Assembly (NCBI GenBank): GCA_021812245.1
Contig: JAKAOK010000003.1
Coordinates: 1-64,000, forward strand
Direction: 5' to 3'
Length of the DNA stretch: 64,000 nucleotides
DNA from: a bacterium
Lineage (GTDB): Bacteria; SZUA-79; Acidulodesulfobacterales; Acidulodesulfobacteraceae
Shown here: positions 26,819 to 37,125 of the stretch, in pieces
Layout of the letters: every line of letters starts with the position of its first letter
Numbering within the stretch: the stretch's first letter is position 1
Position numbers and translations under genes: made by a program
The notes under the pieces: generated by a model
Database searches by the model: none
What the model saw: the letters and a program-made list of their open reading frames with translations, nothing else
What the model was told of the DNA's origin: nothing

Positions 26819-28384
26819 TCAAGCATTTATTTCCATTTCGCAGGCCGATTTACCGGCGGTATTTTTATTATGAACGTACAGTTTGTTTAAAGCATTGACA
26901 TAAGCCTTTGCGCTTGCGACTACGATATCGGTATGGGCGCTTCTTCCCGTAATGCCGATTCTCTTATCCGCATCTTCTATAGTAACCGAAACATCTCCCT
27001 GCGCCTCCGTCGTTCCCCTTATTGATTTAACTTCATAAGCCACGACCTTTGCCCTTGAATTAACAATTTTTTCTATAGCGTTTATTGCCGCATCTACCGG
27101 ACCGTTTCCGCATGAAGAATTATGCTTTAATTCACCGTCAACCATTAATTTGACCATTGAAAGAGGCGAAACGGTATCGCCGCAAACTACGTTTACGTAT
27201 TTTAACTCATACTTTTCAAGAGGATGCGATTTTGCGACAAGGGAATCTATATCTTCGTCGTAAATATCCTTTTTTCTATCGGCCAAAGCTTTAAATTTAA
27301 CAAAAGCGGCTTCTACTTCTTCGTCCTTTAATAAATATCCTAAAGATACCAACTTCTCTTTAAACGCATGTTTTCCCGAATGTTTGCCTAATACTAATTC
27401 GTTAGGCTGTCTTCCTACGCGTTCTGGAGTCATAATTTCATATGTGGTTTTTTCTTTTAATACGCCGTCCTGATGAATGCCCGCTTCGTGCGCAAAAGCA
27501 TTTTTGCCTACTATCGCCTTATTGGGCTGAACGGATATTCCGGTTATATGGGTTAAAAGCTGGGAAGACCTGTATATTTCGGTAGTATTTATGCCTGTAA
27601 CCGCATTATATATATCTTTTCTGACGTCTAAAGCCATTACTATTTCTTCGAGCGCCGCATTTCCGGCTCTCTCCCCTATGCCGTTAATGGTGCATTCGAC
27701 TTGATTCGCTCCGGCTAAAATCGCCGACAAAGAGTTTGCCGTACCTAATCCCAAATCGTTATGGCAGTGAACGCTAAGTATGATATTATCTATACCTTCA
27801 ACTCTTTCTCTTATATTTTTTATAAAATTAAAAAACTCGAACGGGGTAGCAAAACCGACGGTATCGGGAATATTCACAGTCGTGGCGCCGGCGGCTATAA
27901 CCCCTTCTACTACTTCATATAAGAAATTCATATCGGTTCTTGTAGCGTCTTCGGCGGAAAACTCGATATTTTCCGTAAACGATTTGGCATATTTTACCAT
28001 ATTGACGGCTCTTTCGTATAATTCGTTCCTGGTCATTTTAAGTTTATACTTAAGATGTACGTCCGACGTAGCGATAAAAGTATGTATGACCGGCCTTGCC
28101 GCATATTTAACCGCGGAATACGCCCTGTATATATCTTTTTCGTTTGCCCTTGCAAGCCCTGCTATCTCCGCTCCTTTTATCTCCATAGCTATCGTCTTTA
28201 CGGCTTCAAAGTCGCCTTCGGAAGCGATGGGAAAACCGGCTTCTATGACATCAACTCCGAGCCGGGAAAGCTGACGCGCAAGATTTAATTTTTCTTCTAT
28301 ATTCATACTCGCTCCCGGAGACTGTTCGCCGTCTCTCAGGGTAGTATCGAATATTTTAATTTTTTTAAATTGATTATCGCCCAT
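26819..28384 (-). CDS. leuA: 2-isopropylmalate synthase
   Basis: This 521-residue enzyme from ATG 28384 (MGDNQFKKIKIFDTTLRDGEQSPG) is preceded by GGAGG 5-6 nt away. A longer frame to 28411 overlaps pssA and is less likely. It has the catalytic TIM barrel with FDTTLRDGEQ and SVHCHNDLGLGTANSL (metal His pair), and a C-terminal regulatory domain (about 390-510) of the type that binds leucine, so feedback inhibition is expected. It commits 2-oxoisovalerate to leucine. Confidence 0.96.
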   Translation of the reverse strand: MGDNQFKKIKIFDTTLRDGEQSPGASMNIEEKLNLARQLSRLGVDVIEAGFPIASEGDFEAVKTIAMEIKGAEIAGLARANEKDIYRAYSAVKYAARPVIHTFIATSDVHLKYKLKMTRNELYERAVNMVKYAKSFTENIEFSAEDATRTDMNFLYEVVEGVIAAGATTVNIPDTVGFATPFEFFNFIKNIRERVEGIDNIILSVHCHNDLGLGTANSLSAILAGANQVECTINGIGERAGNAALEEIVMALDVRKDIYNAVTGINTTEIYRSSQLLTHITGISVQPNKAIVGKNAFAHEAGIHQDGVLKEKTTYEIMTPERVGRQPNELVLGKHSGKHAFKEKLVSLGYLLKDEEVEAAFVKFKALADRKKDIYDEDIDSLVAKSHPLEKYELKYVNVVCGDTVSPLSMVKLMVDGELKHNSSCGNGPVDAAINAIEKIVNSRAKVVAYEVKSIRGTTEAQGDVSVTIEDADKRIGITGRSAHTDIVVASAKAYVNALNKLYVHNKNTAGKSACEMEINA

Positions 28385-28403
28385 AAGCCCTCCGGAATAC
28401 CGC

Positions 28404-29189
28404 TTATCCAATTTCTTTGTTCTTTTTTATCTTAGCACTAACAAGATAAAAATACAATAGAGGCGAGATAAAAGAATACAGAATAAAAATCGCAAAAAGT
28501 GATTCCACGGGTTTAATTATAATTATAATCAGAATCAATAAAAGTAGAACGAGCGATTCAAACGCCCTGCGCTTAAAAACGGAAAAATCCTTCATTGCAA
28601 AATAGCCTATGTTGCTTATCATTAAAAAACCGGCGGCAACGCTCAAAACAAGCATTATTTCGCTTATCAATACGGTTTTTAAGGAAAATTCGGTCATAAA
28701 GAAAAGAAACGAAACAATGGTTCCAGCGGCGGCCGGAGAAGGAAGCCCCATAAATTTATTATATTCTACCGAATTCCGCTGAACATTAAATCTAGCAAGC
28801 CTGAGCGCCGCTCCAAGGAGATAAACAAAAGCAGCCGCCCATCCCGCCCTGCCGTAACCTATAAGAAACCATTTAAATAACAATACGGACGGAGCGACTC
28901 CGAATGCGATAAGGTCGGACAATGAATCGTATTCTATGCCGAATTTGGAGCTTGTATTCGTAAGCCGTGCTACTTTTCCGTCTATCCCGTCAAAAAAAAT
29001 CGAAGCTATTATAAGCCAGCCGGCAATACGGTATTTTCCTTCTATGGAGTTAATAATAGAATAAAACCCCGATAGAAGCGAAAGACTGGTTATTAAATTC
29101 GGCAAAAGGAAGACGCCCTTCGTCATGCTGTTTTTATAAATATTATTCGAGGCTAAGGCATCTTTTAAGGGCTGATGCGGTTTTTTCAT
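28404..29189 (-). CDS. pssA: CDP-diacylglycerol-serine O-phosphatidyltransferase
   Basis: This 261-residue membrane protein has the CDP-alcohol phosphotransferase motif DGx2ARx8Gx3Dx3D, seen as DGKVARLTNTSSKFGIEYDS and the following LSD. About eight hydrophobic helices are present. It makes phosphatidylserine from CDP-DAG and serine at the inner membrane. It follows psd by 7 bp. Its position between ilvC and leuA is a conserved order in several deltaproteobacterial genomes (from memory). Confidence 0.95.
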   Translation of the reverse strand: MKKPHQPLKDALASNNIYKNSMTKGVFLLPNLITSLSLLSGFYSIINSIEGKYRIAGWLIIASIFFDGIDGKVARLTNTSSKFGIEYDSLSDLIAFGVAPSVLLFKWFLIGYGRAGWAAAFVYLLGAALRLARFNVQRNSVEYNKFMGLPSPAAAGTIVSFLFFMTEFSLKTVLISEIMLVLSVAAGFLMISNIGYFAMKDFSVFKRRAFESLVLLLLILIIIIIKPVESLFAIFILYSFISPLLYFYLVSAKIKKNKEIG

Positions 29190-29196
29190 AATTTTT

Positions 29197-29883
29197 TTAC
29201 GATATTTTACCTATAATCGTTTTTCCCGAAAACACTATGTCTCCAACTTTAATATTCTGTTTAAAACTTAAAGGCAGGTATAGATCCAACCTGGAGCCGA
29301 ATTTAATTAAACCGAACCTGTTTCCCGATCGTACTCTGTCTCCTTCTTTGATATTGCAGACTATTCTTCTCGCGATAAGCCCCGCTATCTGAACAAAAGC
29401 TATTCTTTTATTTTTGTCGCCCGCATTATCTTCTATATTTAATATTACTCCGTTAAACTCGTTTTCTATCGATGCCTTGTCTAAATTAGCGGAAAAAAAC
29501 TTTCCTTTGTTGTAGATTATCTTTTCCACTCTCCCGCCGATAGGAATTCTGTTTATATGAACGTTAAACAAAGACATAAAAATGCTTACCTTAACGGTTT
29601 CGCCTTTTAAAAATCTATCGTCGAAAACTTCCTGTAGGAATATGACTCTGCCGTCGGCTGGAGAAACTATTTCGCCGCCGCCCAAAATACAATCAGGTTT
29701 GCGTTCGGGATCCCTAAAAAAATAAATACTGAAGATAAAAAACAGAAAAAACAGAAAAAACAACGATAAAAAAAGATATTTTATATATATATATTTTGCG
29801 TAAAAATACAAAAATAAAAAAAGGACGGAAAGCAATAATATTACTGTTATAATTTTAATTCCTTCTTTCGCAATATATTTCAT
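29197..29883 (-). CDS. psd: Phosphatidylserine decarboxylase
   Basis: This 228-residue short-form (archaeal-type, Psd-A) decarboxylase has two N-terminal transmembrane segments (about 10-55), then IVSPADGRVIFLQE and MSLFNVHINRIPIGGRVE. Near the C-terminus, IKFGSRLDLYLP contains the Gly-Ser site where the proenzyme cleaves itself to make the pyruvoyl group. It converts phosphatidylserine to phosphatidylethanolamine. It is translated with pssA, giving the complete PE branch. Confidence 0.94.
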   Translation of the reverse strand: MKYIAKEGIKIITVILLLSVLFLFLYFYAKYIYIKYLFLSLFFLFFLFFIFSIYFFRDPERKPDCILGGGEIVSPADGRVIFLQEVFDDRFLKGETVKVSIFMSLFNVHINRIPIGGRVEKIIYNKGKFFSANLDKASIENEFNGVILNIEDNAGDKNKRIAFVQIAGLIARRIVCNIKEGDRVRSGNRFGLIKFGSRLDLYLPLSFKQNIKVGDIVFSGKTIIGKIS

Positions 29884-29940
29884 TTTCGTATTTTTTAGGC
29901 ATTTTTACATTTTTATGCTATACAACGGATTGCGGCATTA

Positions 29941-30987
<1,047 letters not shown>

Positions 30988-31000
30988 TTATTTTTATTTA

Positions 31001-31492
31001 TCAGCTTGATTTTCTTGTCCTCTGCAAAGCTATTATACCGGTCTTAACGATATCTTTTATGCCTAACGGCCTTAAAATATCGATAAGCGATTCTATTTTT
31101 CTTTCGGAACCGGTCGCCTCCAGCGTATAAGAATTCCTTGAAACATCTATAACACGGCCTCCGAATATATCTTTTATTCTGAATATATCGCTTTTTGTGG
31201 TTTCATCGGCATTCACCTTAATTAAAACCGTCTGCCTTACCACGGAATCTTCGTCCGTTAACTCCTGCACTTTTATAACATTGACAAGCCTATTAAGCTG
31301 TTTTGTAATCTGCTCTAAAATCTGCGTATCTCCCGACGTGGCGATTATCATCTTAGATTCGTTTTTCTCGAGCGTTTTTGCAACACAGATACTGTCTATA
31401 TTAAATCCTCTTGCCGAAAAAAGTCCTGCGACTCTGGTGAGCACGCCGGATTCATTTTCGACATGAATGGAAAGAATATGGGTTTTTTCCAT
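31001..31492 (-). CDS. ilvN: Acetolactate synthase small (regulatory) subunit
   Basis: This 163-residue IlvN/IlvH protein has an N-terminal ACT domain (HILSIHVENESGVLTRVAGLFS, then GFNIDSICVAKT) and a C-terminal domain with DIFGGRVIDVSRNSYTLEATG. It confers activity and valine feedback inhibition on IlvB. Its place directly downstream of ilvB (42 bp) is standard. Confidence 0.95.
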   Translation of the reverse strand: MEKTHILSIHVENESGVLTRVAGLFSARGFNIDSICVAKTLEKNESKMIIATSGDTQILEQITKQLNRLVNVIKVQELTDEDSVVRQTVLIKVNADETTKSDIFRIKDIFGGRVIDVSRNSYTLEATGSERKIESLIDILRPLGIKDIVKTGIIALQRTRKSS

Positions 31493-31534
31493 AATAATTT
31501 TAATGTATCGTTAATTTATTATAAAATAACTTAC

Positions 31535-33253
31535 TTATACCAATAACATTCCGGTAATAGGAGCACCGGTTGGAACCATAGGATAAACACCTTCTTCTTT
31601 ATCTACGACAAAATCCATCATGACCGGTTTTTTTATCGACAGCGCTTTTTCTATCACGGGAACAACTTCTTCGGGAGTTTTTGCCCTCAAACCGACCGCG
31701 CCGTAAGCTTCGGCAAGTTTAACGAAATCAGGGTTAACGTTCATTTCCGAAAACGAATATCTTTTATGGTAGAATAATTCCTGCCACTGCCTTATCATAC
31801 CGAGAAAATTATTATTAATTATCGCTATTTTAACGGGTAAATTATACTGTACGGCGGTTGCCAGCTCTTGAATATTCATCTGAATGCTTCCGTCTCCGGC
31901 AATGTCGAAAACGGTTTTATCGGGACATGCAATCTGGGCGCCGATTGCCGCAGGAAATCCGTAACCCATAGTACCGAGTCCGCCTGAAGTCAACAAAGTT
32001 CTAGGATTTTTAAATTTATAAAACTGCGCCGTCCACATCTGGCTTTGACCCACTTCGGTAGCTATTATTGCGTCTCCTTCCGTAAGCTCATAAATTTTTT
32101 CTATTACATATTGAGGTTTTATTATATCGTTCATTCGGTATAAAAGAGGGTGCTCATACTTCCATGCGTTTATTTCTTCAAGCCAGTCCAGCCTTTCATA
32201 TTTCGCAGATGAAATTTCTTCCGTTTTATTGTTTAAAATTTCAATAAGGCTGCTTAAAACAGACTTAACATCGCCTACCACCGGTATTTCTATCTTTACG
32301 TTCTTGCCTATCGAAGACGGGTCGATATCTATATGGGCAAATTTTGCATTTTTGCCGAATTCTTCAACCTTTCCGGTAACCCTGTCGTCAAATCTTGCTC
32401 CGATAGCTACGATAAAATCCGCATTAGATGTTGCCATATTTGCGGCATAAGTACCGTGCATTCCGAGCATGCCGAAAAAAAGCGGATGGCTGGAAGGAAA
32501 GCTGCCGAGCCCCATAAGCGTAGATGTAACCGGTAAATCGAGCAGTTCTGCCAACTCTTTCAGTTCGTTAGCCGCGTTTGAGTTGATAACCCCTCCGCCT
32601 ACATAAAGCAAAGGTTTTTTTGCTTTTAAAATTTCTGCCGCAAGTTTTGAAATCTGAATATGATGCCCGAAATACGTCGGGCTGTAACCTCTTAATTCAA
32701 CGGTCTCCGGATAGTCGAACTCGCATACGCTTGAAGTAATATCTTTTGGTATGTCTATTAATACGGGTCCGGGTCTGCCGGTGGAAGCGATATAAAACGC
32801 TTCTTTAATAGTCTTTGCAAGGTCTTTTATGTCTTTTACCAGATAATTATGTTTTGTGCACGGCCTCGTTATGCCGACCGTATCGGCTTCCTGAAACGCA
32901 TCGTTGCCGATTAAATTAGTCGAAACCTGTCCGGTTAATATAACCATAGGTATCGAATCCATATTTGCCGTGGCAATGCCTGTTATCGTATTAGTAGCCC
33001 CTGGACCCGATGTTACGAGGACAACGCCCACCTTTCCGGATGCTCTCGCATAGCCGTCGGCGGCGTGAGCCGCTCCCTGTTCATGCCTGACAAGAATATG
33101 CTTTATTTTATCTTTATAATTAAAAAGTTCGTCGTAAATATTTAAAACCGCTCCGCCCGGATATCCGAATATAGTATCTACGCCTTCTCTTATGAGGCTT
33201 TCCATAATTATTTTTGAGCCGGTCATTAAATTTTTTTTCGAATTATGATTCAT
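31535..33253 (-). CDS. ilvB: Acetolactate synthase large (catalytic) subunit
   Basis: This 572-residue thiamine diphosphate enzyme has an N-terminal domain with [15 protein letters not shown] and [17 protein letters not shown] (catalytic Glu), a central FAD-binding domain, and the C-terminal ThDP motif [15 protein letters not shown](x)[14 protein letters not shown]. It forms acetolactate and acetohydroxybutyrate. It begins 3 bp after ilvD and forms the holoenzyme with IlvN. Confidence 0.96.
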   Translation of the reverse strand: MNHNSKKNLMTGSKIIMESLIREGVDTIFGYPGGAVLNIYDELFNYKDKIKHILVRHEQGAAHAADGYARASGKVGVVLVTSGPGATNTITGIATANMDSIPMVILTGQVSTNLIGNDAFQEADTVGITRPCTKHNYLVKDIKDLAKTIKEAFYIASTGRPGPVLIDIPKDITSSVCEFDYPETVELRGYSPTYFGHHIQISKLAAEILKAKKPLLYVGGGVINSNAANELKELAELLDLPVTSTLMGLGSFPSSHPLFFGMLGMHGTYAANMATSNADFIVAIGARFDDRVTGKVEEFGKNAKFAHIDIDPSSIGKNVKIEIPVVGDVKSVLSSLIEILNNKTEEISSAKYERLDWLEEINAWKYEHPLLYRMNDIIKPQYVIEKIYELTEGDAIIATEVGQSQMWTAQFYKFKNPRTLLTSGGLGTMGYGFPAAIGAQIACPDKTVFDIAGDGSIQMNIQELATAVQYNLPVKIAIINNNFLGMIRQWQELFYHKRYSFSEMNVNPDFVKLAEAYGAVGLRAKTPEEVVPVIEKALSIKKPVMMDFVVDKEEGVYPMVPTGAPITGMLLV

Positions 33254-33256
33254 ATT

Positions 33257-34927
33257 TCATTTCCTTATATTTCTATTGATTATAGCTCCCTCATCGGCGG
33301 ATGAAACCATATCCGCGTATCTTGACAAATAACCGTAATCGATTTTTTTGGGTTTTTTAGAAATTTTCAGCTTTCTTTTATTTAGTTCCTCGTCGGGAAC
33401 AAGCACGTTTAGTTTCCTGCCTGCAACATCTATTTCTATCTTATCGCCGTTGTTTAAAAGGGCAATAGGTCCTCCTTCCTGAGCTTCGGGTGATATGTGT
33501 CCGATACACGGACCTCTTGTTCCTCCGGAAAACCGTCCGTCCGTAATAAGGGCAACTTTTTCTCCCAGCCCCATTCCGACTATCTGCGAGGTCGGCGCAA
33601 GCATTTCTCTCATTCCCGGTCCTCCTTTGGGTCCTTCATATCTTATGACTACGACGTCGCCTTCTTTAATGGCGCCTTTAGAAATATTTTCCATTGCCGA
33701 TTCTTCGCTGTCAAAAACCACCGTATTTCCGGTGAATTTCATCATCGACGGACTTACCCCGCTGGATTTTATTATAGCGCCGTTTGGAGCTAAATTACCG
33801 TAAAGAACCGCTATTCCGCCTTCTTTGCGGTAAGGATTGTCTATCTTCCTTATAACTTCATTATTAACGTAATCAACGCCGGATATTATTTCGCTTATAG
33901 ATTTACCGGAGACTGTAACAGGATTAACATTTATAACCGTTTTTAACTCGTAGAGCAGGGAAGGTATCCCGCCTGCAAAATCAAGGTCTTCCAGAAAATA
34001 TTCTCCCGCAGGCCTTAAACTGGTAATCTGCGGGGTATTCTTCGAAATCTCGTCGAATAGTTTTAAATCCAATTTTATTCCGGCTTCATTTGCAATGGCA
34101 AGCAGGTGTAAAACCGAATTGGACGAACCTCCGAGAGCCATATCTACCGCTATAGCATTTTTAAAAGAATCCAGCGTTGCAATATCCCTAGGACGTATGC
34201 CGTCCCTTACAAGGTCAACAACCCTTGCGCCGCTTTCAAAAGCCATCCTTTTCTTTATCGCCGAACCGGCAAGGGCCGTACCCGCCCCCGGTAAAGACAT
34301 GCCCAGAACTTCAGTCAAACATGCCATAGTATTTGCGGTATAAAGTCCCTGACACGACCCCTGCCCGGGACATGCGCACATTTCCAAGTCGTTAAGCTCT
34401 TTTTCGGTTATCTCGTTTATTCTGAATTTTGCCACGGCTTCAAATGTATCCCGAACAAAAGAAAGTCTGTTTCCGTGATAATGCCCTGAAAGCATAGGCC
34501 CTGCGGTAACAACAACAGACGGGATATTAAGGCGCAGGGAAGCCATAAGCATACCTGGAGTAATTTTATCGCAATTAGTTAAAAGAATAAGACCGTCGAG
34601 ACAGTGTGCCTCCGCTACGGTTTCTACCATATCGGCGATAAGTTCTCTGGAAGGAAGCGAATAGTGCATGCCAAGGTGTCCCATGGCGACTCCGTCGCAA
34701 ATTCCGGGAATCCCGAAAACGAAAGGATGTCCTCCATTGCTGTAAACACCGTTTTCGGCGGCTCTTTCCAGGTCTCTTATGCCGACATGCCCCGGTATTA
34801 AATCGGTAAAGCTCGAAGCAATGCCTATAAAAGGTTTTTTCATTTCGCTTTTGGCTATTCCCGTTGCATACAAGAGCGACCTGTGGGGGGTTCTGTCTAT
34901 TCCTTCTTTGATATTATTGCTTTTCAT
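33257..34927 (-). CDS. ilvD: Dihydroxy-acid dehydratase
   Basis: This 556-residue iron-sulfur dehydratase has cluster cysteines in [10 protein letters not shown] and [19 protein letters not shown], and later [24 protein letters not shown]. It converts dihydroxy acids to 2-oxo acids in valine and isoleucine synthesis. It is the first gene of the branched-chain run, with AAGGAT ahead of ATG 34927. I saw no T-box or leader peptide in the 38-bp gap upstream, so regulation is probably from a promoter further up. Confidence 0.96.
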   Translation of the reverse strand: MKSNNIKEGIDRTPHRSLLYATGIAKSEMKKPFIGIASSFTDLIPGHVGIRDLERAAENGVYSNGGHPFVFGIPGICDGVAMGHLGMHYSLPSRELIADMVETVAEAHCLDGLILLTNCDKITPGMLMASLRLNIPSVVVTAGPMLSGHYHGNRLSFVRDTFEAVAKFRINEITEKELNDLEMCACPGQGSCQGLYTANTMACLTEVLGMSLPGAGTALAGSAIKKRMAFESGARVVDLVRDGIRPRDIATLDSFKNAIAVDMALGGSSNSVLHLLAIANEAGIKLDLKLFDEISKNTPQITSLRPAGEYFLEDLDFAGGIPSLLYELKTVINVNPVTVSGKSISEIISGVDYVNNEVIRKIDNPYRKEGGIAVLYGNLAPNGAIIKSSGVSPSMMKFTGNTVVFDSEESAMENISKGAIKEGDVVVIRYEGPKGGPGMREMLAPTSQIVGMGLGEKVALITDGRFSGGTRGPCIGHISPEAQEGGPIALLNNGDKIEIDVAGRKLNVLVPDEELNKRKLKISKKPKKIDYGYLSRYADMVSSADEGAIINRNIRK

Positions 34928-34965
34928 AAAATTTATCCTTGTTTATGATGGGGCTGGCTTTAAAT

Positions 34966-35199
34966 TTATCCTGCTATTTTTTCTTTAATAATTTTTTTCA
35001 TTATATCGTTGCCGTTAAGCTTTTTTAGCTTAAGTTCTTTTATGGCTTTCTGCTCATCGGGGGTCAAAAAGGGCTTAGTGCTGTATTTATTTAACATTTT
35101 TTCTATTTCCATATGTTCGTTGTATATCTTTTTAAAATGTTCGTCGCCGGCGGCAAGAGATTCCGCCATTTTTTTCTCGGCTTCATCTAAAAATTGCAT
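34966..35199 (-). CDS. Small coiled-coil protein, DUF465 (YdcH-like)
   Basis: This 77-residue, highly charged and helical protein has KIYNEHMEIEKMLNK and FLTPDEQKAIKELKLKKLNGNDIMKKII, the DUF465 pattern (helix, then LKKxKLxLKDxI). These small proteins have no settled function. ATG 35199 follows AGGAGG. It lies between tsaB and ilvD. Confidence 0.72.
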   Translation of the reverse strand: MQFLDEAEKKMAESLAAGDEHFKKIYNEHMEIEKMLNKYSTKPFLTPDEQKAIKELKLKKLNGNDIMKKIIKEKIAG

Positions 35200-35264
35200 A
35201 AATAATCCTCCTATAAATAAAATAAAACAAAAATTTTTAGCTATATTTATAAAATTAATAATTC

Positions 35265-35957
35265 TTAAAAAGGCCCGTTGCCGTAAACATAATAAGGGGA
35301 TAACTCTTCCGCATATTTTAAATCGCTTATAAAATTACTTTCCAACGTATATACGGACGCAAAATAAGCGCTCTGCCTTAAATCGAAAGGCGCGGTTTTA
35401 GCGCTAATACTTTCCAATTCAATTTTAAATTTTTCGTAATCGTCTTCTTTATTGAAGCCGTAAACAAGAGAAGGTTTATTTTTCATATCTTCGATAAACG
35501 ACTTAAGTTCGGCTATATTTAAAAGATTTATTTTAAACCTCCGCGTAAAATTTGCTTTATCCGCAAAATATTCAGATACATAATAATGACCTTTTGCCGC
35601 ATCTTTTACGGCTACGATATTCTCGGAACCAACGCTGTTTTTTGCCAGCGAATATGCGCAGACTAATAAACTTTCCACTCCCATAATGTTTATTCCTAAA
35701 ACATACGATAATGTTTTTGCGATGGTTAGGGAAACCCTTATGCCGGTATAAGAACCCGGACCTAAAATAACTGCTATTCCGGTTAAATCGCTTAATTTTA
35801 TACCGGCTTTCCGCATTATTTCGTTCAATTGTTTAAATATCAGGATAGAATGTTTCTCATGAAAGTCCGAAATAGATTCGGAAACCTTATTGAAATTTTC
35901 ATCCGCTATTAATACATTAGAATATCCGTTTGAACTGTCTATCGACAACAAAAGCAT
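35265..35957 (-). CDS. tsaB: tRNA threonylcarbamoyladenosine biosynthesis protein TsaB
   Basis: This 230-residue ASKHA-fold protein has LLLSIDSSNGYSNVLIAD at the N-terminus and GIAVILGPGSYTGIRVSLTIAKTLSY, the TsaB hallmark region. It is the partner of TsaD/TsaE in t6A37 tRNA modification. The gene starts 1 bp after the rseP stop, so the two are co-translated. The C-terminal half is weakly conserved, as usual for TsaB. Confidence 0.93.
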   Translation of the reverse strand: MLLLSIDSSNGYSNVLIADENFNKVSESISDFHEKHSILIFKQLNEIMRKAGIKLSDLTGIAVILGPGSYTGIRVSLTIAKTLSYVLGINIMGVESLLVCAYSLAKNSVGSENIVAVKDAAKGHYYVSEYFADKANFTRRFKINLLNIAELKSFIEDMKNKPSLVYGFNKEDDYEKFKIELESISAKTAPFDLRQSAYFASVYTLESNFISDLKYAEELSPYYVYGNGPF

Positions 35958-35958
35958 C

Positions 35959-37038
35959 TTATGTTTTTATAGCTCTTATTATGTCGTTATAAGAAACAAA
36001 TAATAGGAGCATTATTAAAAGCGCGAATCCGACTTTTGCCGCCGTTTCCTGAAATTTGATACTTAAGGGTCCTCTCTTAATCATTTCTATTATGGAAAAT
36101 AGTAAATGGCCTCCGTCTAAGGCGGGTATAGGAAATAGATTTACAAGTCCTATATTAACGCTTATAAATGCTATGAAATAAAAAAAACCGGAAACCCCGA
36201 GGCTCGCCGCTCTTCCAGAAAGCTGGGCTATCATTATAGGTCCGCCGAGATCGCTCGCCGGAAGTTTTCCCGCTATCAGATAAAAAAGACTTACGACGGT
36301 AATATATATGACAAACCATATTTCTTTTACTGCGGAGTAAAAAGAATTCAATAAACCGGTATATTTGTAAAAAACAGCTTTATTGGAAGGCGTTATTCCG
36401 ATTATATATCTTTTTATCTTCTGCCGGTAAATATTTAAGCCCGAGGTTAATTCCGGTTTTAACTTCACTTTTTTAAATATATTATTTTCTTTGACTCCTA
36501 AAGTTATCGTGCTATTGCCGAATTTTTCGATATATTTTGACAAACCAGCCCATGAATTAACCTTTATTCCGTTAACTCTGGTAATTATATCGCCTTTTTT
36601 AAGTCCCGCTTTTACCGCGGGCCTGCCTTTCATAACTCCGCCTATAACAGGCTTTAGAACCGGTCTTCCCGCCATAAAAATAATGGTAAATATTACGGCG
36701 GCTAAAACGAAATTAAAAAAAGGGCCGAAAAAAATAATTAAAAATTTTTTATACGGGGGGAGGTTGCTGTATGAACGCTTCATGTCCTCCGGCGGCAATT
36801 CCTCCGAAGGGTCTTCGCCGAGAAGCTTGACGTATCCGCCTAAAGGAAGCGCGGAAATGACGTATTCCGTTTCTCCGATTTGCCTGCCGAAAACCTTAGG
36901 TCCGAAACCCAGCGAAAACTTTTCGACTTTAACGCCCATTTTTTTTGCGACTATGAAATGTCCGAACTCGTGAATAAGAACGATGACGCTTATTACAATG
37001 ATAAAAGCAACGATGTCGTAGATAATTCCATTAATCAT
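35959..37038 (-). CDS. rseP: Site-2 protease RseP
   Basis: This 359-residue membrane zinc protease has HEFGHF (His 23, Glu 24, His 27) in the first helix, a single PDZ domain (about 125-200, GRPAVKAGLKKGDIITRVNG), and NLFPIPALDGGHLLF as the third zinc-ligand region. It cleaves transmembrane anti-sigma factors and remnant signal peptides. E. coli RseP has two PDZ domains, whereas this shorter form has one. A strong promoter lies 50-80 bp upstream. Confidence 0.93.
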   Translation of the reverse strand: MINGIIYDIVAFIIVISVIVLIHEFGHFIVAKKMGVKVEKFSLGFGPKVFGRQIGETEYVISALPLGGYVKLLGEDPSEELPPEDMKRSYSNLPPYKKFLIIFFGPFFNFVLAAVIFTIIFMAGRPVLKPVIGGVMKGRPAVKAGLKKGDIITRVNGIKVNSWAGLSKYIEKFGNSTITLGVKENNIFKKVKLKPELTSGLNIYRQKIKRYIIGITPSNKAVFYKYTGLLNSFYSAVKEIWFVIYITVVSLFYLIAGKLPASDLGGPIMIAQLSGRAASLGVSGFFYFIAFISVNIGLVNLFPIPALDGGHLLFSIIEMIKRGPLSIKFQETAAKVGFALLIMLLLFVSYNDIIRAIKT

Positions 37039-37090
37039 AATTTTTTTTATATATTAAAATTTTTATATGTTTTAAATATTAATATATCTT

Positions 37091-37119
37091 ATTATATTTT
37101 TTTTTTGTTAAAAATGCAA
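37091..37119 (-). promoter_or_regulatory. Sigma70-type promoter upstream of rseP-tsaB
   Basis: On the minus strand TTGCAT (37119-37114) and TATAAT (37096-37091) are separated by 17 nt of A-rich sequence. It begins just after the pheT stop and would give a leader of about 45 nt before rseP. It may drive the whole rseP-to-ilv run. Confidence 0.5.
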
Positions 37120-37125
37120 TTTTTT

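Noticed and set aside
34928-34965. Leader peptide or T-box ahead of ilvD
   Set aside because: The gap is only 38 bp with no Val/Leu/Ile codon run or T-box sequence.
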